DNA of 64,000 nt from Citreicoccus inhibens (GTDB taxonomy: Bacteria; Myxococcota; Myxococcia; Myxococcales; Myxococcaceae), in NCBI RefSeq assembly GCF_019039035.1, contig NZ_JAHNZT010000002.1:124001-188000 (forward strand). The letters are read 5' to 3'. The notes beneath the pieces were generated by a model, which did no database searches, was not told the origin of the DNA, and worked only from the letters and a program-made list of their open reading frames with translations. Shown piece by piece: positions 1-9,600 of the stretch (position 1 is the first letter of the stretch; each line of letters begins with the position of its first letter). The translations under genes were made by a program, and so were the position numbers.

Positions 1-182
1 TGATGCTCGACGTCGGTTGTTGCCGTTTCATGGACTCCCCTTCCTGTGAGGGGTTCTGGAGCGGCGCTGCCGGCCCTTCGTCCACTCCAGAACAGACGGG
101 GAGTTACCAGAAACATGTAATTCTGGAGAAGCACCGGAAAGGTAGGGTTCCGGGGTTGCGACAGGGATTGGTGTCTCGCGTC

Positions 183-1697
183 TCAGGTGGGGGCGGGCCC
201 GGTGCTCACCGTCACGCCGCCGTGACCCACGCGCCAGGCCTCCTCGGTGCAGGCCTGCGCGAAGGGGCCGTCGTGACTGACGAGCACGAGGGCGCCGGGG
301 TACTCGCGCAGGGCGGTCTCCAGTCGCTCGATGGACGGCAGGTCCAGGTGGTTGGTGGGCTCGTCCAGCACGAGCCCCCACGCATGCTGTCCCAGCCCCT
401 GGGCGATGAGCAGCTTGCGCGCCTCCCCGGGAGAGGGCTGCTCGGAGGCGAGCAGGCGCTGCGGATCCACGCCGAGCGCCGCGACGAGCGAGAGCACGCG
501 GCCTCGTTCTTCTGGTGGCAGCTCGCGCACGGCGTCGAGCGTGTCGCGGGCCTCCTGGTCGCTCACGTCCTGGGGCAGGTAGAGCACGCGCTCGCGCGGC
601 ACGCGCAGATGGTCCATGAGCGCGCGCAAGAGCGTCGTCTTGCCCGCGCCATTGGGGCCTTCAATGCGCACCCGCGACTCGCGGCCCACGGACAGCTTCA
701 CGGGGCCGAGCACCTCCACGTCCCCGGCGCGCAAGGACGGCACATCGATTGTGCACAGCCACGGGTTGGGCGAGCGCACGTAGTCCACGAAGAGCGAGCG
801 GCCCACGGTCTTGTCCGGGACGAACTCGCCCACCGCCTTCTCGGCGCGCTCCAGCTCGCGTCGGCGCGAGCCCACCTGCGCGCCCAGCCGCGCGTCCGCC
901 CAGCTCGCGACCGTGGAGGCCGCGAGCGTGCGCGCGTCGCTGTCGTACTTGTTCTTCATCCGCTTGCCGGTGCTGCGCGAGGCGGAGGACGCCTGCTGCT
1001 CGCGGCGGGCCTTGTCCAGCAGCTGCGCGGCGCGATCCCGCTCGCTGCGTGCTTGCTGATGCGCCGCCACCTCGACATCGCGCGCGGCCTCCCAGTGTCC
1101 TCGCGCGGTGGCATACGCGCCGGGCCACAGGCGCACCTCGCCCGCATGCACGCGCAGCGTCGAAGTCGTGAGGGCCTCGAGCAGCGCGCGATCATGCGAC
1201 ACGACGACGCCCACGCCCTTGAAGCGGCGCAGCGCGGACACGAGCCAGGTGCGGCCCTCCACGTCCAGGTGGTTGGTGGGCTCGTCGAGCAGCAACACGG
1301 TCGGCTCGGCGGCCAACGCCGCGCCAATCTGCCAGCGCTTGCGCTCCCCAGGTGACAACGAGGGCCAGCGCTCCAGCGCGGTGATATCCAGCCCGAGCTG
1401 CCCATGGAGCCGGCGCGCCAGGGCGTCATACGCGTCCGCGAAGGCGGCGATCTCCGGCGTGAGCGCCTCCACGCTCTGTGGACACAGTCGGATGAGGGGC
1501 GAGGGGGGCTCGAACTGGAGGTGCCCGTCGGTGGGCGTCAGCTCCCCGGACAGCAGCCGGAGCAAGGTAGACTTGCCCGCGCCATTGGAGCCCACGAGTC
1601 CCGTCCAGCCCGAGGGCAGGTGGAACTCGACATCGGTGAGAACGGGAACAGCGTCAGTGAAGGCGAACGACACGCCATGCGCGCGAAGGGATGACAA
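183..1697 (-). CDS. ABC-F family ATP-binding protein
   Basis: Soluble protein with two ABC ATPase domains and no membrane segment, the ABC-F layout. Members act on the ribosome (translation factors or antibiotic-resistance proteins). The first domain has Walker A GSNGAGKST (about residues 36-44), signature LSPGERK and Walker B LLLDEPTNHLD. The second has GPNGAGKTT (about 349-357), PSPGEARK and LVLDEPTNHLD. A charged helical linker (about 190-290) joins them. The length of 504 residues is normal for the family. The start is TTG: AGGAG lies 7 bases upstream and no better ATG or GTG is present. The leader contains a perfect 12-base inverted repeat whose downstream arm includes that AGGAG (separate entry). 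Whether this is a housekeeping or a resistance-type ABC-F cannot be decided from the sequence; the leader favours the inducible kind. Confidence 0.93.
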   Translation of the reverse strand: MSSLRAHGVSFAFTDAVPVLTDVEFHLPSGWTGLVGSNGAGKSTLLRLLSGELTPTDGHLQFEPPSPLIRLCPQSVEALTPEIAAFADAYDALARRLHGQLGLDITALERWPSLSPGERKRWQIGAALAAEPTVLLLDEPTNHLDVEGRTWLVSALRRFKGVGVVVSHDRALLEALTTSTLRVHAGEVRLWPGAYATARGHWEAARDVEVAAHQQARSERDRAAQLLDKARREQQASSASRSTGKRMKNKYDSDARTLAASTVASWADARLGAQVGSRRRELERAEKAVGEFVPDKTVGRSLFVDYVRSPNPWLCTIDVPSLRAGDVEVLGPVKLSVGRESRVRIEGPNGAGKTTLLRALMDHLRVPRERVLYLPQDVSDQEARDTLDAVRELPPEERGRVLSLVAALGVDPQRLLASEQPSPGEARKLLIAQGLGQHAWGLVLDEPTNHLDLPSIERLETALREYPGALVLVSHDGPFAQACTEEAWRVGHGGVTVSTGPAPT

Positions 1698-1703
1698 GCA
1701 GCG

Positions 1704-1772
1704 ACTCCTGAATCCGGATCACGCCCGGGGGGCGCGAAGGGGTACGTCAACGGCAACCGGGGATTCAGGAGT
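1704..1772 (-). promoter_or_regulatory. Inverted repeat sequestering the ABC-F ribosome binding site
   Basis: ACTCCTGAATCC at 1704-1715 and GGATTCAGGAGT at 1761-1772 are perfect reverse complements separated by 45 bases. In the mRNA of the ABC-F gene (minus strand) the 3' arm carries AGGAG, which sits 7 bases before the TTG start. Pairing of the arms would hide the ribosome binding site, and an upstream stalled ribosome or alternative fold could release it. The function is inferred; the repeat itself is exact. Confidence 0.55.
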
Positions 1773-1931
1773 GCAGGCGCAAGGGTGTGGAAACCTCGTG
1801 TGGCGGAGGGCTGACCCCTCCAGAGCGACAAGAGGGCGGCGGCCCTCGGGATGACGCGTCGAACAGCGCGCCTAGCTATAAACGGCGCGCGCGATCGATG
1901 CAACTGCTTGCTCTGTCGCGCGGCGCGGGGC

Positions 1932-2867
1932 TCACCGCTCGGCGGAGGCCTCGGTCAGCAGGCGGAGCTGTTCCGCGCTCAACTGAAGCTGGAGCATGGG
2001 CAGCAGGTCCTGGAGCTGCTCGACGGTGCGCGCGCTGGCGATGGGGGATGCGACCGTGGGCTGGGCACGCAGCCAGGCGAGCGCCACGGCGGACACGGTG
2101 GTGCGCTGCGCGCGCGCCACCTCATCGAGCGCGGCGAGGACGCGCAGGCCGCGCGGAGTCAGGTAGGCCCGGGCGCGCTCGGCGCGGGCGCTCTCCACGC
2201 GCTGGCCGGGCCGGTACTTGCCGGTGAGGAAGCCCGCCGCGAGCGCGAAGTAGGGAAGGGTGGCGACCTTCTCGCGCTCGCACAGCGCCTGGAGGGCCCC
2301 CTCGAAGCCCGAGCGCTCCATCAGGTTGTAGTGGGGTTGCAGGGCCACGTAGCGCGCCAGTCCATCGCGGCGCGAGATGTCGAGCGCCTGGGCCAGTCGC
2401 TCGGCCGAGTAGTTGGAGGCGCCCAGCGCGCGCAGCTTGCCCTCGCGCACGAGCGCATCGAACGCGCCCAGCGTCTCCTCCAGCGGCGAGCCGTCATCGA
2501 TGTGCGCGTAGTACAGGTCGATGTAATCCGTCTTCAGCCGGCGCAGGGAGTCCTCGGCGGCGGCGCGGATGTTGACGGCGGACAATCCCTTGCGTCCGGA
2601 GTGCTGCCCCACCTTGGTGGCGATCACCATGCGCGCGCGGTTGTTGCGCGAGGCCATCCACTTCCCCAGGAGGGTCTCGGACTCGCCGCCAGAGTTGCCG
2701 GGGATCCACGCCGAATACACATCCGCGGTGTCGACGAAGTTGCCCCCGGCCGCCGCATAGGCATCCAGGACCGCGAAGGTCTGCGGCTCGGTGGCTGTCC
2801 ATCCGAAGACATTGCCACCCAGGCAGAGTGGGGAGACGTTCAGCGCGCTCGTACCGAGCTGGACCAT
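1932..2867 (-). CDS. Aldo/keto reductase
   Basis: NAD(P)H-dependent oxidoreductase of the aldo/keto reductase superfamily (TIM barrel, cytosolic), closest in look to YghZ/Tas/voltage-channel-beta-type members. The catalytic tetrad is visible as D46, Y51 (in DTADVY), K85 (ATK) and H122 (YAH). The late GS-type loop residues (SPIASARTVEQL) expected for nucleotide binding are present. The frame opens further upstream, but I chose the ATG at 2867: GAGGAG lies just before it, and the longer reading would run into the terminator hairpin at 2913-2943. This gives 311 residues, a usual length. The substrate is unknown. It is transcribed in the same direction as the nfeD-SPFH pair but separated from it by that terminator. 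Confidence 0.92.
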   Translation of the reverse strand: MVQLGTSALNVSPLCLGGNVFGWTATEPQTFAVLDAYAAAGGNFVDTADVYSAWIPGNSGGESETLLGKWMASRNNRARMVIATKVGQHSGRKGLSAVNIRAAAEDSLRRLKTDYIDLYYAHIDDGSPLEETLGAFDALVREGKLRALGASNYSAERLAQALDISRRDGLARYVALQPHYNLMERSGFEGALQALCEREKVATLPYFALAAGFLTGKYRPGQRVESARAERARAYLTPRGLRVLAALDEVARAQRTTVSAVALAWLRAQPTVASPIASARTVEQLQDLLPMLQLQLSAEQLRLLTEASAER

Positions 2868-2900
2868 GGTGCGTGCTCCTCGCGTTGAGGTGGCCGCAGT

Positions 2901-2943
2901 AATCCAAAGAAAAGCGCCTCGCCATGGAATCATGGGAGGCGCT
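2901..2943 (-). terminator. Intrinsic terminator of the nfeD-SPFH operon
   Basis: On the minus strand AGCGCCTC pairs with GAGGCGCT (2936-2943 with 2913-2920). The stem continues inward with CCATG/CATGG past one bulged base, about 13 pairs with a four-base loop. It is followed by TTTCTTT (plus-strand A-rich 2904-2913). This is a canonical rho-independent terminator located 22 bases after the SPFH stop codon. Confidence 0.85.
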
Positions 2944-2965
2944 CAGGACTGATCAAAGACAGTGT

Positions 2966-4066
2966 TCAGTCGTCCTTGGATTCAGTGGACGGCAGCGGCC
3001 GGCGCACCGGGACGGGCGCGGGCTCGTTCAGGTTGCGGGCGATGGTCTGCGCGCTCGTCGCCGAGGCGGTGGGCCGGCCCGCGGGCGCGGCGGCGGCGCG
3101 CTTCGGCGCAGACGGGTCCGAGCCCACGGTGGTGAACAGCTCCTTGAGCACGCCAATCGAGCCGAGGGCCGCAGTGGCCTCGTAGGGGATGAACATCTTG
3201 TTGGGCCCCTTGCCCAGCTCCTGCAGCGTCTCCAGGTAGCGCAGCGCGAGCACCTCGGGGGTGGCGCGGCCGTTGTGGATGGACTCGAAGAGCAGGCGCG
3301 TGGCCTCGGCCTTGCCCTCGGCCTCCAGCATGGTGGCGCGCTTGTTGCCCTCGGCGCGGGCGACCTCGGCGTCGCGCTCGGCCTCGGCGCGGAGGATGCG
3401 GGAGATCTTCTCGCCCTCGGCCTGGAGGATGGCGGCGGCCTTGTCGCCCTCGGCCTTGGTGACCTCGGCGCGGCGCTCGCGCTCGGCGGTCATCTGCTTG
3501 GCCATGGCGGCCTTGATGGCCTGGGGCGGCTCAATCTCACGCAGCTCCACGCGCGTCACCTTGACGCCCCACTTCTCCGTGGCCTCGTCCAGGACGATGC
3601 GCAGCTTGGTGTTCACCGTCTCGCGGCTGGTGAGCGTCTGGTCCAGCGTCAACCCGCCCATGACGTTGCGCAGGTTGGTCATGGTGAGCTGCTCGATGGC
3701 CAGCGCCAGGTTCTCCACCTGGTAGAGCGCCTTGGCCGGGTCGACGATCTGGTAGTAGATGACCGAGCCGACCTCCATGTTCACGTTGTCGTGGGTGATG
3801 ACCTGCACGGTCTCGAAGCCCATGACCTGCTCACGCAGGTCCACCAGGGTGGTGCGCATGAAGCGGTTGCCGGTGCGCATCTCCATGGCCCGAGGGCTGT
3901 CCAGGAACGGGATGAGGATGTTCAACCCGCTGGTGGCCACGTTGTGGAACTTGCCGAGCCGCTCCACCACCATGACCTTGGCTTGCGGCACGATGCGGAT
4001 GCCCGTGATGAGCGCGAAGCCCACCACCAGCGCCGCGATGATGAAGACGACAGTCAGGAAGTCCAT
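2966..4066 (-). CDS. SPFH/Band 7 (stomatin/QmcA-like) membrane protein
   Basis: Stomatin-type protein of 366 residues: one N-terminal membrane segment (about 3-20), a Band 7/SPFH domain (about 22-190, with RIVPQ, VERLGKF and the LR[NED]..GG region), then a long Glu/Ala/Arg-rich coiled coil (about 185-270) and a low-complexity Pro/Ala tail. Such proteins oligomerise into membrane microdomain scaffolds and influence protease and membrane-protein turnover. The start at 4066 has AAGGAG 7 bases upstream and begins with the membrane helix; the open frame continues upstream but only as an antisense-style extension. It overlaps the upstream nfeD gene by 13 bases, indicating translational coupling. 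NfeD and a stomatin homologue encoded together is a recurrent bacterial pair. Confidence 0.95.
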   Translation of the reverse strand: MDFLTVVFIIAALVVGFALITGIRIVPQAKVMVVERLGKFHNVATSGLNILIPFLDSPRAMEMRTGNRFMRTTLVDLREQVMGFETVQVITHDNVNMEVGSVIYYQIVDPAKALYQVENLALAIEQLTMTNLRNVMGGLTLDQTLTSRETVNTKLRIVLDEATEKWGVKVTRVELREIEPPQAIKAAMAKQMTAERERRAEVTKAEGDKAAAILQAEGEKISRILRAEAERDAEVARAEGNKRATMLEAEGKAEATRLLFESIHNGRATPEVLALRYLETLQELGKGPNKMFIPYEATAALGSIGVLKELFTTVGSDPSAPKRAAAAPAGRPTASATSAQTIARNLNEPAPVPVRRPLPSTESKDD

Positions 4067-4545
4067 CCGGCCTTCTCCTTCTTTTGCTGCGCGGAAATCT
4101 CGTGCGACGCGGAGGCGCGCCGCACCCAGAGTTTGAGGCCCTCGACCTGCTCGACGGTGACGCGCTCGCCCTCGGGCACCGGCCCCGACAGCGACCGAGC
4201 GGTCCACTGCTCTCCGTTGATGCGCACCGCGCCCCCGTGCCCCTCGGTGAGCGCCTCCACCACCACCGCCTCCTGACCCACCATGGCCTCCACGCCCGTC
4301 TTTAAGTGCGCCGCACGGCGCATGAAAGCGTGCTTGAAGATGGTGCGCGACGCGCTGAAGAGCGCCACGGAGACCAGGGTGAAGAGGAACAGCTGTCCGT
4401 TGATGCCCAGTCCCACGCTGGCGGCGAGCGCGGCCGCCAGGGAGCCCACGGCGAACCACAGCATCACGAAGCCGGAGAGCTTGATCTCCAGGGCGCCAGC
4501 GAGCAGCGCGGCGATGATCCAAAGCTGCCAGGCGGAGGGGTCCAT
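4054..4545 (-). CDS. NfeD family membrane protein
   Basis: Short NfeD-type protein of 163 residues. Two or three N-terminal membrane segments (about 6-70) are followed by a C-terminal OB-fold-like domain (GQEAVVVEALTEGHGGAVRINGEQWTA region, about 95-150). The short form lacks the ClpP-like protease half and is typically paired with a stomatin/SPFH gene, exactly as here (13-base overlap with the next gene). I chose the ATG at 4545 because the DPSAWQLW segment starts the first helix. The role is inferred to be stabilising or modulating the SPFH scaffold. Confidence 0.93.
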   Translation of the reverse strand: MDPSAWQLWIIAALLAGALEIKLSGFVMLWFAVGSLAAALAASVGLGINGQLFLFTLVSVALFSASRTIFKHAFMRRAAHLKTGVEAMVGQEAVVVEALTEGHGGAVRINGEQWTARSLSGPVPEGERVTVEQVEGLKLWVRRASASHEISAQQKKEKAGWTS

Positions 4546-4668
4546 GGTCGCTCTTTGGCAGCCGGGTCGCCCTCCTGTCAAACCCGCGAGGCTCTGGGGT
4601 GGGTGGGTTGCTGGCCGGGCGAGGGACGCCGCCGGCCCGGGTGGGGGACCGGCGGCTGGCCGAGGGTC

Positions 4669-4977
4669 TCAGCCCCTGGCGGGCGGAGAAGAGGTCTCGG
4701 GGGCTTTCTCACCGCAGACCTGCTGTGAGGCGCGGTCGGCCGCATCGGACTCGCGGGCCTCGTTCTGGGACGTCTGGGGCCCCGTCCGGCACGTCCCGCT
4801 GCAGATGCCGTAGGTGCCGCAGTTCGTCCGCGCCGTCCCGTCTGAACACAGCCAGTTGCACGAGCCCGAGCAGGAACAGACCACATCGCACTGATTGGGC
4901 GCGGCCATCGCGGGAGCCCCCATCGCCAGGACAGCGAACAGCGCGACGCGGGCCAGGGACTTCAATCGTTCACTCAT
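4669..4977 (-). CDS. Secreted cysteine-rich small protein
   Basis: Unrecognised 102-residue protein. A Sec signal peptide is clear (Arg/Lys then LARVALFAVLAMGAPAMA, cleavage after residue 25). The mature part opens with about ten cysteines in 40 residues (QCDVVCSCSGSCNWLC...CGTYGICSGTC), followed by a polar disordered tail. The spacing suggests a small disulfide-knotted domain exported to periplasm or outside. A good ribosome binding site (GGAGG, 6 bases before ATG 4977) supports the start. It stands alone, divergent from the gene at 5198. I assign no function. Confidence 0.7.
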   Translation of the reverse strand: MSERLKSLARVALFAVLAMGAPAMAAPNQCDVVCSCSGSCNWLCSDGTARTNCGTYGICSGTCRTGPQTSQNEARESDAADRASQQVCGEKAPETSSPPARG

Positions 4978-5197
4978 GATGCCTCCGTGAAGAGTTTCAC
5001 AAGCACTGTCGTGAATGACAGCGATTGGAGCCTAGCGGGCTCGTCAGGGATTGGCCAGGGCGCCAATTGTGCGCCGACGTGGGCGAGGGTTCTCCCGTGA
5101 ATCGAGGCTGACTGCATTTCGCCATGCGCTCATTGAAGTCGCATGACGTCCTGCCATTTTACGAGAGATTCTCCGAGCGTCATGGCAGCCTGAGAGG

Positions 5198-6115
5198 ATG
5201 TTCGACTGGCTCCGAAGAAAATTCCGTGGTTCTCCCCCCGCGCCTCGTCCATTGGCGCCCGTGAACACCGCGAAGACGATCGCTGTCTCGGGGACGGACA
5301 AGGCAGCGGGCACCATCCCCTGGGGATGCTGGGTATGGCTGGAGTTGCCCTGGCAGTTCCAGGAGCGGTTCCTCGGCTTCACCTATGTTGACAGCGAGGC
5401 GGGGCTGTCCGCCAAGGGAGGCCCCGCGAGTTCGGCGGCGACCGTCGAGTTGCCCTCCTTCACCGTGAGGCTTCCGGGAAAGTTTCCTTTCAGCATCCTC
5501 ACGGCCGAGGAGGTCTCCGCGAGGGGCCTGCCCGTGGCTCCATCCTGGCTGACCCATTTCGGGCCCCAACCCGACCCGGACGCCCCCTGGCGCAAGGACC
5601 CACAGCTCCAAGGGTTGTTTCACGCGAGCTACCCGAACGACTTGCAAGTGATGGTGCATGACGGCGACCCTCAGAGAACCCAGCGCAGGCCCGAGATGAT
5701 CTGGGTTCGAGTTCTTCGCGCGGAGCCAGGACCGGTGCGCCTGGTGAGCACCAGTTCCGACCAGGACTCCCCCGTCCCGGTGGACGTCCCCCTCGGCGCG
5801 TGGGTCTACGTTGCCAGACTCCTCAACGCACCACACCAACTCCGGGAGGTCCGCCAGGGAGAGGAGATCCGCTTCATCACGGGGCCGGGGTTATCGCATC
5901 CGCTCCATGTCACGGCGCAGTACCTCCAGGAGCGGGCGAACTGGCGCATCACGCCGTGTGACAAGTGTGGCTGGAGCGAGGCCTTCGACCCGCCAAGCGT
6001 CATGGCGCGGTTCCGCTTCCCCGACATGCCTCCGGACTCGGAGGTGAAGACTTTCAGTTCGTTCTGCTCCCTGTGCGGCGGCGCTCAGCTCCTCGCCCAT
6101 GAGGACGTCAACTAA
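5198..6115 (+). CDS. Zinc-ribbon protein with a DUF2314-like segment
   Basis: Unrecognised 305-residue soluble protein. Near the C-terminus two knuckles, CDKC (about residue 264) and CSLC (about 295), form a probable zinc ribbon. The middle segment, NDLQVMVHDGD followed by PEMIWVRV, resembles the DUF2314 family core (tentative). The N-terminus is basic (MFDWLRRKFR) with no signal peptide. GAGAGG directly precedes the ATG, so the start is plausible although the spacing is tight. It is an orphan between an upstream divergent gene and a 500-base gap. The function is unknown; a cytosolic metal-stabilised protein is all that can be said. Confidence 0.75.
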   Translation: MFDWLRRKFRGSPPAPRPLAPVNTAKTIAVSGTDKAAGTIPWGCWVWLELPWQFQERFLGFTYVDSEAGLSAKGGPASSAATVELPSFTVRLPGKFPFSILTAEEVSARGLPVAPSWLTHFGPQPDPDAPWRKDPQLQGLFHASYPNDLQVMVHDGDPQRTQRRPEMIWVRVLRAEPGPVRLVSTSSDQDSPVPVDVPLGAWVYVARLLNAPHQLREVRQGEEIRFITGPGLSHPLHVTAQYLQERANWRITPCDKCGWSEAFDPPSVMARFRFPDMPPDSEVKTFSSFCSLCGGAQLLAHEDVN

Positions 6116-6634
6116 CCCCAGGGCTCCGTTGGCGCTGGCGCCCGGGGGCAGGGCGAGGTGCCGGCAGTGCTTGCGGAAATAGCGCCCAGGTTGCCGAGGG
6201 CCAGTCTCGCCCGCGGGCCGCGCGGCAGTCGTTGTGCGCGCCACCTCCACCGGGGTGGCCGCCGTCAGCGCTACACGTGGAGCGCGGACGCGAAGGGCTG
6301 GTGGCGTGGCGGGCCCGCAATGGCCAGCGCAAGGTGGATGAGCGCTTCCGCGCAACGCGCTGCCTCGTGAGTCCTGAGCTGGTCTGGTGCTGGTGGGCTG
6401 CTACGCAAGGCGGCGCAGGCCGAGGCCAGTCATTCCCTGGCGCCGAGTGCCTCCTGTTTCCTCACGAGGTGGATGACTCGAGTTGCTACGACGAGGAATG
6501 GAATGGCAAACAGCCTCTTGGAAGACAACGCTCGTCATCGTGACGCGGCGGGTCCGCCTTGGCCGCCCGACGTCCCGGGGGGTTCCATCAACCCACGAGG
6601 TTCTCCCTCCACCGAGCGAAGATCCAATCTAGCG
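6116..6634. other. Gene-poor interval upstream of dnaE2
   Basis: About 520 bases. Short open frames on both strands show no family signal or ribosome binding site. No imuA or imuB, the usual partners of dnaE2, can be seen here. The only feature I can support is the LexA-like palindrome at the right edge. Confidence 0.5.
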
Positions 6635-6651
6635 CCTGAACGCCCGCTCAG
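6635..6651. promoter_or_regulatory. LexA-box-like operator at the dnaE2 start
   Basis: CCTGAACGCCCGCTCAG; read on the minus strand it is CTGAGCGGGCGTTCAGG. This matches the Myxococcus xanthus LexA consensus CTRHAMRYBYGTTCAGS (as I recall it) at 15 of 17 positions. Its last base is the first base of the annotated GTG. A repressor here would block the polymerase gene directly, consistent with SOS control of dnaE2 in other bacteria. Confidence 0.6.
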
Positions 6652-9600
6652 TGTTTGGATCCGGTGTGACCTACGCCGAGCTCGTGTGCCGCTCCAACTT
6701 CTCGTTTCTTCGCGGGGCCTCCCATCCGGAGGAGCTCATCTCCACGGCGGCGCGCCTCGGGTTGTCCGCGTTGGCCCTCACCGACGTGGACGGACTGTAC
6801 GGCGTGGTGAAGGCCCACCTGGCGGCGAAGGAGCACGGGGTGAAGCTGCTGCTCGGCGCCGAGCTGACGCTCGAGGACGGCCCGCCCGTGGCGGTGTACG
6901 CGCAGAACGCGCGGGGGTACTCGAACCTGTGCGGGCTCGTCTCTCAGAGCCGCATGTCTCATCCCAAGGGCGAATCGGGGCTGCCTTGGCGCGCGCTGGC
7001 CGAGCGCTCCGAGGGCCTGCTCGCGCTCTTGCCTGCGCCCGCGCCGCGGGAGGTGGTGGCCCCCCTGGCCGAGGCTTTCGCGGATCGCTTCCACGTGGGG
7101 CTGTGCCGCACGCTGTCCGCGGGGGACGCGGGGCGCGAGGCTCGGTCGGAGGCGCTCGCCCGGGCCCTGGGCGTCCCGCTGGTGGCCCACAACGACGTGC
7201 ACACGCACCACCGCCGCCGCCAGCCACTCCAGGACATGCTGGTGTCCATCCGCCATGGTGTGCCGCTGGACGCGGCCGGCACGCGCCTCATGCCCAACGG
7301 CGAGCGCACGCTGAAGTCCCCGGAGGACATGGTGCGGCTGTTCGCGGATCGGCCCGAGGCGCTGGAGCACAGCCTCGCGCTGGCCTCGCGCTGTCAGGCC
7401 TCGCTGGATGACCTGCACTACCGCTTCCCCGAGGAGGACCTGCCGCCCGGGATGAGCGCGAACGAGCACCTCCGGGACCTCACCTACCGAGGGCTCCAGG
7501 TTCGCTACCCAGGCGGCGTGCCCGCGGACGTGGTGAAGCAGATTGAACACGAGCTGCGGCTCATCGCGGCGCTGGACTTCGCGGGGTACTTCCTGGCGCT
7601 GTGGGACATCGTCCGGTTCGCGCGTGAGCAGGGCATCCTGTGTCAGGGACGAGGGAGCGCGGCGAACTCGGCGGTCTGCTACGCGCTTCAAATCACCTCC
7701 ATCGACCCCGTGCGCATGGGGCTGCTCTTCGAGCGCTTCCTCAGCATGGAGCGCAAGGAGCCGCCCGACATCGACGTGGACTTCGAGCACGAGCGCCGCG
7801 AGGAGGTGCTCCAGTATGTCTACGCGAAGCACGGACGTCAGCGCGCGGGCATGGTGTGCGAGGTCATCTGCTTCCGGGGCCGGCTGGCCCTGCGCGAGGC
7901 GGGCAAGGCGCTCGGGCTGTCGTTGGATCAGGTGGACCGGCTGTCGAAGGTCTCGGCGGCGCATGGCTTCGAGGTGACCCCCGACGTCCTGGCCGAGGCC
8001 GGCCTGTCCGGTGGAGACGGGCGCGTGAGACAGACCCTGGCGCTGGCCGCGGAGCTGGAGGGCTTTCCGCGCCACCTGTCCATCCACGTGGGCGGCTTCG
8101 TCCTGACGCGTGAGCCGTTGGTGGAGTTGGTGCCGGTGGAGAACGCGGCCATGCCGGGCCGCACGGTCATCCAGTGGGAGAAGGATGACATCAGCACCAT
8201 GGGCTTGCTGAAGGTGGACCTCTTGTCCCTGGGCATGCTCACGGCGCTGTCGAAGTGCTTCGCGTTGCTCCGCGAGCACCACGGCAAGGAGTTGTCCCTG
8301 GCGACCATTCCGCCCGAGGATCCCAAGGTCTACGACATGCTGTGCGCGGCGGACACCGTGGGCGTGTTCCAGGTGGAGAGCCGCGCCCAGATGAACATGC
8401 TGCCGCGCCTCAAGCCGCGGACCTTCTATGACCTGGTGGTGGAGATTGCCCTCATCCGCCCAGGGCCCATCGTGGGGAAGATGGTGCATCCCTTCCTGCG
8501 GCGGCGCGACGGATTGGAGCCGGTGCACCATCCCAGCGAGGCGGTGCGAGACATCCTGGGCAAGACGCTGGGCGTGCCGCTGTTTCAAGAACAGGCGATG
8601 AAGCTCGCGATGGCGGCGGCGGGGTTCTCGGCGGCGGAGGCGGATGGGTTGCGACGGGCGCTCAGCCACAAGCAGGCCGAGTCGCGCATGCTGTCCTATC
8701 GCGAGCGCTTCGTGGAGGGCTGCGTGGCGCGCGGGTATGCACGCGCCCTGGCGGAGGAGTGGTTCGGGAACTTCCGAGGGTTCGCCGAGTATGGGTTTCC
8801 AGAGAGTCACGCGGCGAGCTTCGCGCTGATTGCCTATGCGTCGAGCTGGTTGAAATGTCATTACCCGGCGGCCTTCGCGGCGGCGCTGCTCAACTCCCAG
8901 CCCATGGGCTTCTATGCGCCGCACACCTTGGTGGCGGACGCGCAGCGCCATGGCGTGGAGGTGCGCGAGGTGGACGTGCGGCGCTCGGATTGGGACTGCA
9001 CGCTGGAGGAGGATGGCGCGCTGCGGCTGGGATTGCGGATGGTGCGGGGGTTGGGCGACGCGGTGGGCCAGCGCGTGGCGGCGTCTCGGGGGGAGGGCTA
9101 TGCGACGGTGGGCGAGTTGGCGCGGCGGGCGCGGGTGCCTCGGCATGAGCTGACGCGTCTGGCCTTGGCGGGGGCTCTGGGCTCCCTGTGCGGGGAGCGG
9201 CGGCAGGCGCTGTGGGACATCCAGGCCTTGGGGCCGTTGGATCCGGACGACCTCTTCTTCGGGATGGCCATGGATGGCTCGGCCGTGGAGCTGCCTCCGA
9301 TGTCCGTGCATGAGCGGGTCTGCGCGGACTACGACACGGTGGGGTTGTCGTTGGAGAAGCACCCGCTGGAGCTGTTGCGGCCGAGCTTGAAGCGGCTGGG
9401 CGCGGTGACGGCGGAGGGGCTGAAGCAGGTGCCCGCGGGCCGGACGGTCTCGGTGGGTGGGTTGTCCATCTGTCGTCAGCGGCCCCCGACGGCCAAGGGC
9501 GTGTGTTTCGTGTCGTTGGAGGATGAGACGGGGATCGCCAATCTGGTGGTGCCGCCCGAGGTGTATGCGCGGTGCCGGCGGGAGATTCACGGATCCTTGT

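Noticed and set aside
6158..6543. Short plus-strand frames before dnaE2, considered as imuB or transposase remnants
   Set aside because: There is no motif of Y-family polymerases or transposases, and no ribosome binding site.
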